Source: Leucocoprinus leucothites (taxonomy: Eukaryota; Basidiomycota; Agaricomycetes; Agaricales; Agaricaceae). Taken from it: DNA of 64,000 nucleotides. The translations under genes were made by a program, and so were the position numbers. This document shows, in pieces, positions 24,087 to 38,343 of this stretch; position 1 is the first letter of the stretch; each line of letters begins with the position of its first letter. The DNA lies in the NCBI GenBank assembly GCA_013368445.1, contig JAACJO010000006.1, positions 1,240,001 through 1,304,000 on the forward strand, read 5' to 3'. The notes under the pieces were generated by a model, which was given only the letters and a program-made list of their open reading frames with translations, had not been told where the DNA came from and ran no database searches.

Positions 24087-27000
24087 TATTTTGAGAAACC
24101 AAGTATCAGGTGAGTGGACCTGTTGAGGACAGTCAGGAAACGGTAATTAGCATCAAATGCTATTCGGAGGTGAATTATCATCCATCCGTGAACAGCATGC
24201 AAACCTAGATACATACCTTGGACCGAGAAGGGGAAAGGACGAAGGAAGGAGAAGGAGAGAGAGTTGTGCTGGCGAAGAATCCTTACAGCCGAAGGCAAAT
24301 CAGGTTTGTCGGACACGTCACACGTCCTAATAATTGCACAGCCACGCATTCATTGATCCACTGCTACTCCCATCACCGCGTTTTCGAGGGCCTTGGAGCA
24401 CTGTGCTTCCGAAATGATTTCTAGTTTGCGCGGCAGTATGAAAACCCGACTTCTAATGATTTTCCTTCAAAATAGACACTTTTCGGTTCATAGAAAGAGC
24501 TAGTAGGTGGGCATAGGGTACACGGTGTGGCGCTTCTGGACACGGAATCTACTAGAAATTTTCTGGGCGTTGTTTTACCCTGACAGTGCTCTTGAGCTGC
24601 AAAGGTTATTCGCGGTTATGGGTTACCTATTCTGGGGGCTATCAATTACCTGTAACGCCAGGGCCCAGCAAACAGCACTTTTGAAGGGCTGGTGGCTTTG
24701 CGGCGATCCCAATTGAATTTAAATTCATGGCCAGGATCCGACCGCACGGATTGACTCCTACTCCTTCGCCTTCTCTTGTCTCTGGCTTTTGGAGCATTCA
24801 TGTTATGCAATTTCTCTCGTACTGTGACGTACCACTGAGGTGCTGAAACTTGGGGTCCAGACTGCGAACGCCGTCAGCAGTATCCGGCAACCTTATTTTC
24901 ATCGAGGCATTTGGTGTTTCAGAAAGGAGATAACGAGTTTAGAATGTCGAACGACCGTGTTTGAAAGGATCAAATATCGACCTCGATAAATAGCTCATAG
25001 CTTAAAAAGCTGGTAATTATTGAACGACTCGGTCCAAGATTGATCCCCTGCATCTGGTCAATAATTCAAACCCTCCGAACGGTGCAAACAGTCGAAGAGG
25101 TTGTTGACTCTCTGCGATCCCGCGATATTGGAATGGTGTTCTGATGCTCAACATCAGATTGAGTTATGAACAGGGTACCGAAACAGTACAACGAACACTC
25201 GCCCAGCTGATGTCGGTTATGATATTTTTTCCGAACGCGACTTGAGAGCGAACAGCACGCATCATTGTGTTTCCGAGGGCGAAATGGCATAAATGCACGA
25301 GTATGCGTGCAATCACCGAGATGAGTCGACCTACGGTCACTTAGAGCCATCATCGCGGATGAAACTGGCTGATCAACAGTAGTAAAGCAAACCGACCTTT
25401 GACATACTACATGTAAGTATCTTGTTAAAAAAACGCGAAATTGTACTGACAAAGTATGTTCTTAGGTCAGATGTCCTGCTCGAGACGTGTCTACTGTGAT
25501 TCACAAATCAGCCACCGCGACCTTTTAGTGGCTGCTCTACCTCATCTGTCCTCTCACAAACTCCTGATTTTGGAGTTCAAAAATTGACGAAGTTCCCGGT
25601 TGGTTTGATTCTCGAATCCCTTTTGTCTTGTTTGATGCACTCTACCGGTGGTGGCTGTCACCTGGGGCTAATGCATGGCCACTCTATGCTCGAGTATACT
25701 TGGCTTCCTTAAACCGAAATCAGATCCCCAGTCATCGGCAGAGACCAAAATGGACGTATGAGGTATCTTTCCCATCAGTTACCGACGTTGAGACTTGACT
25801 TTAACGCGGGGTGACCTGAGCACTGAGCTTGCGGCTCTTGCTATTCACGCAAAAGGTTTCTTGAACCGCTTGGATAACAAAACCCGGTAACACCTGCGTC
25901 TACTTTAACGTCAATCGAGTACTCACGCCGTGTAGTTCGGATACTTACATTATAGCAACGGGTGCCCGCTTGGCAGCGACAACCCAGGCATTATAATTCC
26001 TCTCACAACCATCACAACCGCACCTGGTATTCACAGCCCAAAAGGTCGACTAGTAGCTCGAAACCCCTTCACGGTAGGGTGACTGTTAAGGGAAAGATGG
26101 GCAAACTTTGAATGGGGCTTTGCCCTGCCACAGGCACCCTCGACGTGTCTCCTGCCACCATCAGGATTGATTAGGTTTCCGGGGGAAAGGATAAATGACT
26201 GACCTATTTGCGGTGGCTGAATGGCCGATATCTCCTATACTGGAACCTGACTTTGATTGAGTCAGGTTCGTGTCAAGTGTTTCCACCAGTTGCTTGACCC
26301 GTGGTCAATTTGCTGCCAGTGCGTGTCACAAGGAGACTCGATAAAGATAATCATAACGTCCTCATGACATATAGCCTCTCTGAATGAATGCATGTGCTAA
26401 AACCTTGCACTCTTTCTTGAACTTCTCAAACCTCCAGTCGTCAGCAATCACATTGACAACGTTCCCGCTCATCGGATGCAAAAGGTTTACGGTATGTGTC
26501 TTAGCGATATTTTCGTGAAAAACGCTGAGTTCTCGATCGGCACGAGTGTGGTAGGATGACCATCCATCGTCACATTGTAACTGTTTCTAAAACGGTAGCC
26601 AAATATTTTCCCGTCGTCTGAGATGTCTTCAACACCACAAGCACAAATGCGTGGACACCAGCCGAGAGTATAGGGAAGTGCGTTTACCCAGAACTATCGC
26701 CAAACCCTCCCTCGGGTGGCCAGGGGAGCCAGTGGCATTGTCGGATCAGTGGACTCGTATTCCAGGGTTGCTCGGGCCAAGTCACCTTTACAATTTAACT
26801 ATTCACTCAAGAAATGCCCAAGTTTATGGTATCACTAAGGCTGTAGCTGTTTGACACTGGTGGGACTCGTCTCACGGCGGTAGTATCTGAATACAGATGT
26901 ACTCGAGCATACATTTCTTCTGTGTTCTCTTGTATTTCAACTTGAAATTTTCAAATCCTTGTTCTCCACATTAATAGGGCAACCTTTAGTACTGGCATCC

Positions 27001-29687
27001 AAGCTCTTTTTACCTAGATTGATCCTGAGGCTTATAACACCCAGCTCGATATAGTAACCGCCTCTGTCAATGATTACATCCCGTGTCGTCAAGGCCTACC
27101 GTCCTGTCTCACAGTATGCAGGTATGATCACCATCTCGGATGTTGCTAAAGTCACGGGTGTGTTCCTGGATACTTCTCGGTACCTGAAAGCCCTGACTAA
27201 AGTATGATGGAAGTCCTTCGTCTTCTTCACAGAATATGATTCCTGGGGTACAACTTCCTGACCTCTGTTGTTTGGTGGCGCATCCAGCCTTAAATCTATC
27301 CAGAACGCAACCCTCATATTCTTGCGTAAAAATATGACAGTCGTGTAAGTGATTAGGTGAGATCATTTCCTTTTGGGCATGTATGTGTACTTCCATCACG
27401 AGTAGGCCCGCGTAGAAGGTCAGAATGAGAAGGAGACTGATATGAACGGACAGGATACGCAGCAAAACACGTTCTATGTGTAGACAGCCACCCGAGGTGC
27501 ACGGATACTACTTTCCAATCAGACGAACGCAGTTTTTTTAACAGCGAACCGTGTGATATTCCGCTGATATGACTCTGTCCTGGTCAGGGACACAAACACG
27601 ATGGACTGTTCGCGTGAAGGGTGAAATTTCATGAAAAGTTGACTATCATAAGATCAGCAACCGTAAAGAGTTGTTTCAAGTGGCAGCTGTGATGGCCCAA
27701 AAGCAAGTCGAGGTTATCAGAAGGAGCGTCATTCTTGCCGTTTTCAAAGAGCGGATGTGATTGATATGTAGACTATTGATCGGATGTGAGACGCTGCTCT
27801 AGCGTTTACGGTGATTTCTCCATTAAACGGATGGAGCAGCCGAAAGGACGCATTACTGATGGCCATTGAATATTGATCATTCTACGTATATCAATGCCAA
27901 GGACATTGGCGCCCGGGGCTCTGTGACGTTCTTCTGATGCGGCACGGTTTGAAGATGGATATGCCAAAGCACTTGGATGTTGTATTAACTTCTGATACAT
28001 TGATATAAAGTGGTAAGCATACGCGGTCATTACGGTGGATGTGGGTGTTGCAAAAGAGAGACCATAGCAAGAAGCTGTTTTCACCCACTAACCGAAAAGC
28101 CCATATCACTGGAGAGAACCTTCTTACCGCATGTACCACGCGGCGGCAGTTTATAGACAGCATCCTCGACACATGGCACCCGAGCTACAGGTTTAGAGCC
28201 TCAGGCAGTGATAGGAATGAAACAGACTAAGTTCGTTAGCCTACTCTGTGCTTGACCGTATACTATAATCGATCATCATGAATCATTGTCATCTGCCTCA
28301 TGATAAAAGTTTACCGCCAAGATCAGACCAAACTATTAGGGCCATCGGCTGCCCGAAATGTTGTAAATCGATGCGATTTGAGAGTCGTGCTAGGTTTATA
28401 CCCCTATATCACTCAAAGTTGGCATTGAGTAGACATACCGAGTAAATTCTGACCCACCCAAAACCCCCAGTTACTTAGCAGATAACCATAAGCCATTTTC
28501 TGCATTGCAAGCGGCAATATAGAGTTGAGGCGAATGGAACTTGTAGAATGACAGAACCTTGATTAGACCTCAAAGAAGGCGATCTAGCCTTTGTAAGCCA
28601 ACAGAGACCCTGTCGCCCTCGTTGTGGAGATTCAACTGATGGTGTCAAGGACTCTGTAGTCAAGCCATCAGTAGGAGAAACGTGAGTCTGCTGGAGAACC
28701 GATGTTGTATTGTTGTTATGATGTCAAGTTTGGCGCGGTGTCAGCTGAGACCAGTGGCAAACGTGTGTTTTGAAGTGGCATTCTGAAGATGCATAGGCAC
28801 TCAACTGCTGAAACGACCCGGTGAGAAAGGACGGTTGAAAGCTAACCTGGAGAGAATTGCCCTATCTCCGCAAATCGACCAGCACAGATCCAAAGTTGAG
28901 GATGCTGAGAAATCGATCACCATCGTAACAAGAGGGAAAGGGTAGCGTTGGATGATTTTCCTGGACAGTCATTTTTTTTTTTGGGAAAAGCACAGATTAA
29001 ACCACCAGGTCTTGTGTCATTGGCCGTCTATTTGCCGAAGAATTACGATGGGGGGGAGCAACATCGGTTGCATCAGGAATCAAGTGAGATACTAGGGAAG
29101 TGTACAGCATGTTTATTTTGGCAGATGAACGAACGAAGCAAGAGGTTTCAGACGGGGAGAAGCGTGATGGATTTGATGGACAGCCAGCGTCAATGAGTTG
29201 GTACGAGCTCGGAGCATGGCATTTGCGTTCAATCGGCTGCTCATGGCGGAGGTTCGTCGAGGACAGCTGGGGGCAGAGCAAGACCGGATCAGCCAGGAAT
29301 GGTTTTGAAAACAAAAGTTCAGGGGAAATCAATCAGCCTTTCACCCGAAAATGCGGGAAATGATTCCCAGAGAGGAAGGGGTACTACGTCTTCGTTCTGA
29401 CCATCGCAACCAGAACGACCAGAACAGGTTGCCATAGAAATGCTTAGGCAACGCTATGAGCTGGAGATATGGAAGGCACGGGCGTGGATAGAAGATGAGG
29501 GTGAAGCAGCTAAGCGATATGTTGTTCCCAATATGTGAGTGTGTATTTTTACGGCATAAGGATACATAAACGAAACTTTTGTTGTGATTGCTTCTTATTG
29601 TCCTTGCCGCCACTATTTCTTTGGGCTCCCCTTTGACTCTCGCTCTCCTTTGAACTTCCACCACTACCACTACCACCATCTTCTACC
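24087..29687. other. Large gene-free interval
   Basis: 5.6 kb with only short, unsupported open frames. It contains the SEC62 promoter on the left and the MAP kinase promoter on the right. I found no transposon protein. A perfect 8-bp inverted repeat with a 9-nt loop lies at 26244-26268, and possible degenerate mirror symmetry surrounds 25004 and 26256 (see findings). A tRNA-like stretch near 26214 was rejected. Confidence 0.5.
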
Positions 29688-31270
<1,583 letters not shown>

Positions 31271-32367
31271 GCGCCTGAACATTCACCCCCAACGCCATCT
31301 TCCTCACACAGTCTGCTGCCGCAACAGTGAATAAATCGGTTCCTTTCCCGGTTTGTCTCATGTATCAATACCACACACGCACACACATAATCATCGAACT
31401 CCCTTGTTTTTCCACCTTTCTATCCCGGTGTTGTTCTCCTTGTTGTTCTTTCTTTCGCTTTGCTTCGTCGATGGACTCCTCCCTGCCCCTTAACGGACTC
31501 ATTTCGGCAGAAGGCGGCGCTTTTGCTTTCTATTTCCAGCTTAGACCTCGTTTGATGTTGATGTTGACGATATGAAATGTGGGCGAATGAAGAGCTGGTC
31601 ACTCGTGGCAGTCATTTGTACTGTCTTGTGTTCTCTGATACGGGTGAGGCTGAGCCTCCATTTTTTTCTTGTTAATTTCTCTTTTTTGGTTTTTGGTCTC
31701 GGATGTTGGGAGTAGGATTTCTTTGTCACATATAACAGTCAATTCAAGCTAAAAGATTTCCATTACATTTTCCAACGTGCAATTTGTTCCAATGAGCTCT
31801 TTGTGACATCCGGGAATGGCCATGGACACCGGCTTTCATAGTCGTAGCATTTACCGTGGATGTCTATCAGGGGTCATTCGAAGTGCTTTCTTTAATTGAG
31901 TGCCTAAATCCGAAATTCTGGAAAATACGAGTCTGAAATCAAGGAAATCCTCAGATCGTCTAAAGGACAACATCCCAAATCTGTTCTAGCTCCTCTAATA
32001 GCCCATACCACTTGCTCCTCTCAAACACGAAACACTGCATGGTGTGGTGCTTTCCCCTGGGATTGATTTATTTGTTGAAACAGCAGGTGCGTAACCGCCA
32101 CCGCTCGGGACTGAGTATTATGAGTTTAGTTTATGAACAGTCTGGTCCCAGATAAATTATGCATACAGAAATACCTTGAGGAAGGTGGAAGAGGTAGAGA
32201 TCGATTAAATAACTGATATATCAAGAAAACAAGAGTTCATGCATGGCAAGAGGGAATTTATGGCTGATTCCGCAGCTTCAGAGTACAGACATGTGGATAC
32301 TATCCCTCGGCTTGATACCGTTTGAAATAATTGGACCTAAGGCTCGCTTGCGCCGCTACGGGTGCTC
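31271..32367. other. Interval between MAP kinase and FunK1 copy C
   Basis: 3' region of the MAP kinase, with T-rich stretches near 31660-31690, then unassigned DNA. No gene seen. From about 32368 the sequence becomes homologous to the promoter of FunK1 copy B. Confidence 0.5.
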
Positions 32368-32577
32368 GGAGGCCGGTCGATCGAATTTCGAATGCGAGTG
32401 CGGCTGTGGCTGTGACATTTTTCTTCCGGTGCCTATTTAGGGTGTGGGAACGATTATGTTCACGCGACGCGCTTGTACCTGCTTGTGCCTTTGTTGAATA
32501 ACCTGCACCTTGGCAATAACCATTTGACTCTCCGTTTCGTGCACTGATTCGTATTATCGGGATCCCGTCTGCTAGAG
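32368..32577 (+). repeat. Duplicated FunK1 promoter (copy upstream of C)
   Basis: About 200 bp matching, in inverse orientation, the promoter of copy B at about 21177-21370. Shared landmarks include a GCGGCTGTGGCTGTGACATT stretch, a CGGTGCCTATTTA stretch and the run into the coding start. The duplicated block therefore includes 5' flank as well as coding sequence. Confidence 0.7.
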
Positions 32578-35463
32578 AAGTACCTCGATGTCGAAATTGG
32601 AGTCTTTCTGGATAAATTCCTTCCTCTACCTATGGAACAAGCTCAGAGGATCCTTGAAATTTTGGAACGAAGAGGCCTATATCAAGACTCGAGATGGACC
32701 GGGATGCCCACGAGAGACGAGATGAGATCGAATACTGTACCTGCAGCAAGCCACAGGAAACGCAAGAGAGAAGAGCAGCTCTTTGGACCTTTTGTTTCTA
32801 TCCTCGACGAAGTCGCGAGGACGAGTACTGAGGTTTCTGGAAATACCGGCCAATTCTGTCTACGTGAAGAATGGATCACCACATATGATCGGGCGCCGGA
32901 TATGGAACATGGCGATGATATTCTGCTTCCCAGCATCTCATTCACGTATCTGGAGCAGGCCGCCGATATGAAGAAATGAGGCCCAAGGGCCCCTGCACAG
33001 GTCCAGGTCTCAGATGCACCTGTGCCCTCGGATGCTGATGCAAAGACTATTAAGCAAGTAAGCAAGCTTCTCTGCGACCCACAGCCTGTGGCTTGAACAA
33101 TGTACTCGCATGGGACAGATGGAATCTTGGCTGTGGCTGCAGATATACACTGTGGTAGACGTAATTGCGGGCAAGAAATCACCGTTTGGACAGCTGGGAA
33201 GCTACGTCAGACAGATATTCACAGAACAACTAGACCGCCATCATGTGCTTGTATTTACCCTCCGTCGAGACCACCTTCGTATCCACCTCTTCGACCGCAG
33301 TGGAGTTCTCTCGTCGACCCCGATTGATATCCACCAGGTCAGTTATTTGTCAGTTATGTGGGATTGCAGATGGGCAAACTGACGGACGTGGCTCTAGGCC
33401 CCTCAGCAATTTATTGCAGCTGTGGTCAGCTGGTCCTGCTTAGCACCGACGCTGCTGGGCTGGGACCCGAGCGTCCACGTCCGGAGTGGGTCAGAGGTTA
33501 TCCCTTCGTACAAGGCACCAATTCATGCGTGTTTGACGTACCTTGAGTCATTGAGAGGCTTAGCGAAACGTGCCGTGGTGGTGGTGACCTCGAGACCCCT
33601 ACGACGAAAACACGCTATGTAGCAATTTGCCCGCTCAATAAGCCGGATCCTCTGTGGTTCTGGGGAAGAGGTACAGCAGCCTTCGAAGTGGTATCTCTGG
33701 ACGACTGGACGAGGAGAAATGACGAGATGGACCTCGGCGTACCATTGAATGATGCATAACAAGCTGACATTTTGCGACGACTAGGCAGAGGTTCTTGTTC
33801 TGAAGCAGCCCTGGCAGGGACCTGTTGTACGTGATGGAGACACTCTGAGTCTGGATAATTTGGCACACGAGTCCCAACAGCAATTGGGGCCTGATGATAA
33901 TGAGGGGCTTCCCCAGGACGCGATGTCTCAACCTTTTGAGGCATTTGTTCTCTCGTGTGCAGGGCTTGAGTCTTGGCTCAAGGAGGCAGGCTTCGTTGAG
34001 GTGGGCGGCAGCCAAGTGGAAACCTTCACATACATTCGTAGGAATGCTCATATGATCCAAGGCGATGGATCTGAGCACTTGTGTTATGACTCGGAGAGCG
34101 AAGAATCATCGAGCTGGTCGAATCCTGGTCCCAAGGAGACGTGCCCACCTTTGTGAATCGTATCTTGATGCGTATGATCCTCGATCTCTCCGGAGTTAGT
34201 ATCAGAGAATTCGCGGACAAGGCAGAGTTTTTGGAGGGATTTTGGGGTACAATCATAGGTGGGGTTGCCACAATGAAGTGTGGTTTGTGCTCACGTCCTG
34301 TTTAGAGCACGAAGATTGCTATAGAAAGGTGATAATTCAGCGGGACATCAGCGTGAACAATATCATAATCAGCAAAGGACAGGGTCACCTCATCGACTTT
34401 GACTGCGGCAAAATCACGACCCGATTCAAGTCTCTGAAAAGGAAATCCGCCGAGGAACTTGAACCGGATTTACGTGAAATTATACTTTGACGATTTGACG
34501 ATCGCGTCGTAACTATTGTGGAGATGTCCAACCTTGATGCCGAAACATATTTGGCTCATATCCACGCAAGCCGTCGTCGTGCTGGTCCCTTGGGACCACC
34601 GTTGTCTCTTGAGGATCTTAGATGGCCTGGAGAGGTGTGTGCTTTATCCGTCACCGTACTCGTGGACTGACGGGTGTTCTCAGCCCTATGATATTCCTTC
34701 CTTTGGGCTGCGTCATGCAGGACCTGGCTATGTAACCGTGCGTCATCTGTAGGACTGGGTATTTCCGCGAACAACTCTGACCCTTATGTAGGGAACGCCA
34801 CCTTTCATGAGCTGTTGGTTGGACAACGATGAAGGTCATCCACACACTGCAATTCATGATGCCGAGTTGTTCTTGTGGGCATTCGTCAAAACGTCCCTCG
34901 ACTTCGAAGGTCCGGGGGCAACTCGAAGTCAAAGGTCGCGAGAGTTTGACCGATTTTTTACGGCACTGTTTCTTGACCCGTACACCTCGCGCAAGACAAA
35001 GCGACAAATTTTACAAAGCCAAGAGGAACTGGACGGGTTGCTCAGTCACGTCAGCCCGTACTTTGTAGATTTCAAAGACCTCACTCGAGATTGGCGTCGC
35101 GTTCTTGAGATTGCTCACAAATATCCTGCTGGCATGGAATACAACTACCCACACCAAGCTATCGTTCGCTGTATTGACCGGGCCATCTCCAAAGTCCGTG
35201 CTTCGCCTGCCCCAGAATCGACAATGGAGAAAGATGCCAAGCAGAAGAGGATCAAATCCTCGGATGAAATCAAACAAGCAATCCTCAATCAGCAGACCGT
35301 CCATGCTATGATGAATGACCAGACAAAAAGCACCGCAACGTCGCCCACAGTTCCTGACCAAGACATACCTTCCTCTAATTCCGCTACGCGTGCCTCGAAT
35401 CGGTTGCCTCCCTCGCCTCCCGCAAGAAGAGCAAGGGAAGGAAATAAACACAAATCTCACTGA
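32578..35463 (+). pseudogene. FunK1 kinase copy C, mosaic pseudogene
   Basis: Plus-strand relative of copies A and B, aligned along the whole length. The start ATG of copy B is AAG here (32578-32580). A tryptophan codon conserved in A and B is TGA at 32977-32979. The segment after HLIDFD is replaced or diverged and stops at 34488-34490, losing the region around the conserved DYFEESAIRA motif. Some stretches remain clean, including VLKQPW with the lysine and IIQRDIS in the catalytic loop. The 5' half and promoter match copy B best. From about 35040-35110 onward the sequence matches copy A, including the Ser/Pro tail and 3' UTR. This makes C a recombinant. It is inverted relative to B, with 11.2 kb of single-copy genes between them. 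Confidence 0.82.
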
Positions 35464-36433
35464 ACTCTCCTATACTCTCGCTTTTCTCGGGCTATTTCAG
35501 TCTATGCAATCGCTCTGGACCTGATATCATAATTACTCTTCAATCCGGACTATGGTTCAACAGTCGTTGACTGCTACACACTAGAATATCATGGAATATA
35601 TGTACTTGTATGTGTACCTGCGACGTACCATCTCAAAATCAACCTGGCACACAGCCAATTCACACATACACACATGGATATGAAAAATGGATGTATATTT
35701 TATGGCAAGATATCATAGTTTCAGGCATGGAAATAACTCATGCAGGAGGGGGCATATGTAAAGAAAAAGAAAAGAAAAGGGGGCATAAAAATGAAGAACG
35801 GCAAGGAGAGCACACACTAGCACAAGCGACAAAGAAAGAAAGAACTCAAACACGCCCAAAACAAGCCACATGGCTGTTGCAGCGAAAGTGAAAAGCCATG
35901 GACAAGAGAAATGGAATTGAAATGGCGAGCAGCAACAGCAAGTGAAAACACAACAAAAAAGTGGTGAATAATGAAAGAAAAGAAGGACGTATAGTAAAAC
36001 GACAACGGGGGACAGACATACCGCCCAAGAAGGTAAAAACATGAAAAAGACGTGAAAAGACGTACAGACGTATACAGATGCGTTGCAAAAAAAAAGAGTA
36101 AAAAGAAAACAGAGTACAGTAAAGGATAGCTTTTGGGTCGCATGAGATGCCCTCCACGGAGGCACATGCACGCTGAATCCAAACCCAACCAACGAACGGA
36201 CCATACATCACACCACTCCGCCTCAAGCACAACCACCAATCCCTCCTTCTAATGCAAAGCCCATTCTAAGCTCACACAAATCTACCAAAGAAAGACAAGA
36301 AAAGACAGAACGGATGAGAATGAGAACAGGTCCACCACCCTCATTCCCATCCCAACCCCACCACCACCACCGACGCCCCCCCAGAGACTCATCGTCTCAT
36401 ACGCACACAGGTGAGTGAATAAACGAAAGCATT
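35464..36433. other. 3' flank with purine-rich tract
   Basis: The first about 150 bp is homologous to the 3' flank of FunK1 copy A. The stretch about 35750-36130 is strongly purine-rich on the plus strand and likely lies in the 3' UTR or downstream of the G3BP-like gene. Long hydrophobic open frames on the other strand here come from this base bias. No gene seen. Confidence 0.5.
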
Positions 36434-38130
36434 TTACTTGCCAGGAGGCGGTCCACCACGACGCATGCCACCTCTACCACCGCGATAAGGACCCTGATGT
36501 CCACCACGACCTTCACCGTTAACAGGAGGCGCACCACCTCTGGGACGAGCGGGAGGCCTATCACCGCGTTCCTTCCTCGTCTCAATGAAGATCCTCACAG
36601 GAGGTTGGTCTTCACCGACATCGACGAAAACACCACCTTCACCGCCTTGTGCATTGTTGAGACTGGCAATGATGGCCCGGCGAGCAACATCGACGGACGA
36701 GAATTCTACAAAGGCGCAGGCTTTGCTGCGGACCACTTCGAGGTCTTTGAGAGGACCGAATCGGGATGAAAGGCTGCTGCTGAGCATCGGGTTTGTGATG
36801 GGATCGACAACACCCTAGTAAAAGATAGAGTAAACATCAAAGGTGATGAGAGAAAAGAAAAGGACGGTCTAGGCTTACCTTGATAAAGACAGCAGGGGTG
36901 CTCACAGCTTGAGCAGCCTGGTACGCGGGATGGTCACCTCTGTTAGAAGGCCCGCGAGGAGGAGCCGAGGTGGCAGCAGCGGGAGTCTGAGTACCACTGC
37001 TTGGGGCTGGGCTGGCTGGCATCTCAGTGGTCCCTCGCGACTCCTGAGCAACAGCTGAACCCCACTTCTTTGAATTTGAAGCAGCAAGGGAAGCCCATGA
37101 TCGAGGTGCAGAGGGTGCGGGAGCGGGGGCAGGAGGTTGAACAGGAGGTGCAGCAGCAGGGGCGGCAGGGGCAGGAACAGATGGTGCAGGAGCGGCAGCA
37201 GGGGCAGGGGTGGGTTGAGGAGCGGGTGTAGGAGCGGGAGGTTTTTCAGCAGCAACGGCAGGGACAGGTTTTTCGGGCTCTGGAACGGCGGTGTGGCCGT
37301 TGGGTTGAGCGGGAGCAGCGGCCGGAGCGGGCTGGGGTTCCGGGACGGGAGTGGGAGGTTGAGGTGCAGGCTCCGGAACGTCGTTGGTCGGAAGCTCCTC
37401 GGTGGCAACAGGGAAGGAGGGAACTGGAGAAGGAGCGGCGACGGCAATAGCGGCCGGAGGAGTGGGCTCGCGGGCCGGAACCTGCGGGACCTCTGGGGCG
37501 GGAGACGGCTCCAACTCGGCGGGGGCAACTTCCGGCTCAGCAGCGTCGTCGGCATCGTCGCTCTCAACGGACTCCTCCTTCAGGAAGCGGAAGATGTCGT
37601 TGAGGACAAAATAACCGTTGGGCTGCTCAGCGAGGAAGAATGTCTGGACAAACTTGCGCCAAGGCTCGCCGCGATTTGACATCTCACCGATGACCTGGAT
37701 GATGATGCCACCATTTGCAGAAGCCTGTGCATCTACAGAATGAATGAAAACCTTGCAATCTTGGAAACCTATAGAAGTGATTTTCTCGTGGATTTCCTGG
37801 AGGATCAAGAAGATTGGTCAGCAAGTTTGCATGGATGGATCTAGAAAACTGAGGACTACAACACAATCCGGGGATACACCGTAGAATGAGGCTCGAGCGT
37901 GTAACCACCGCAGTAAAGAATGAAGAGAAAGAACGCACATGTTGGCCAAAGCAAGGTTTGCTGTCCTCGCCCTCTGTGCCATGGACAAAGGTCGAGGATT
38001 TTGTGTAGAAGCAATGAAGACGATTGGGCTGCTTGTTCACAAAGGTGTAATACTGAGGAACAAACTGCCATCCGACTTCCGAGGGCACGACGTTTTGGTG
38101 GATGGTGGACGAGGAGGTGGAAGAAGACAT
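36434..38130 (-). CDS. G3BP/Nxt3/Bre5-like protein (NTF2 + RRM + RG-rich tail)
   Basis: Three coding exons (37939-38130, 36879-37796, 36434-36814) give 496 aa. An NTF2-like domain covers about residues 10-145, with WQFVPQYYTFVNKQP, then FHSVDAQ-type and PNGYFVLNDIFRF segments, the dimerising fold of G3BP. A long Pro/Ala/Glu-rich linker follows (about 150-330). An RRM spans about 364-445 (VFIKGVVDPIT; ACAFVEFSSVDVARRAI), ending in an Arg/Gly-rich tail (GGRGGMRRGG). This order is diagnostic of G3BP-type stress-granule and ubiquitin-protease cofactor proteins. A 47-nt 5' UTR intron (38132-38178) abuts the start codon. It is divergent from het-c with 213 bp between starts. Confidence 0.9.
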
Positions 38131-38343
38131 GCTGGGGTGTGTCAGGGCGGCAGCTAGCAGGTTGTTGAAAAAACTCACGGAAGATTAAATGGAAATAAAG
38201 AATGAGCAGAGCGTGGAGAGAGTGAGAGCGAGGACGCCAGCAGAGGTCAAACACCCAAAAAATTATGTACGCAATCAGCCCCGGCATCTTCCGGACACCG
38301 CCCAGGGCTACTCTCCCCCCGCCAAACCACATAGCCCTGTCTC
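38131..38343. promoter_or_regulatory. Bidirectional promoter, G3BP-like / het-c
   Basis: 213 bp between two start codons. On the minus side it includes a short 5' UTR intron with GTGAGT donor and a CCCCAG acceptor one base before the ATG. Elements for both genes must lie here or inside transcribed sequence. Confidence 0.5.

Noticed and set aside
26210..26285. tRNA-like stretch
   Set aside because: A TGGCTGAATGG box-A-like word and GGTTCG box-B-like word are present, but the acceptor stem does not pair and the B box lacks the full GGTTCGAnTCC form.
35713..36239. Overlapping hydrophobic open frames on the minus strand (128-163 aa)
   Set aside because: Produced by the purine-rich tract; Phe/Ser/Leu-rich in every frame, with no start context, introns or family resemblance.
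36902..37567. 221-aa Pro/Leu-rich open frame on the minus strand
   Set aside because: Shadow frame of the Pro/Ala-rich linker of the G3BP-like gene.
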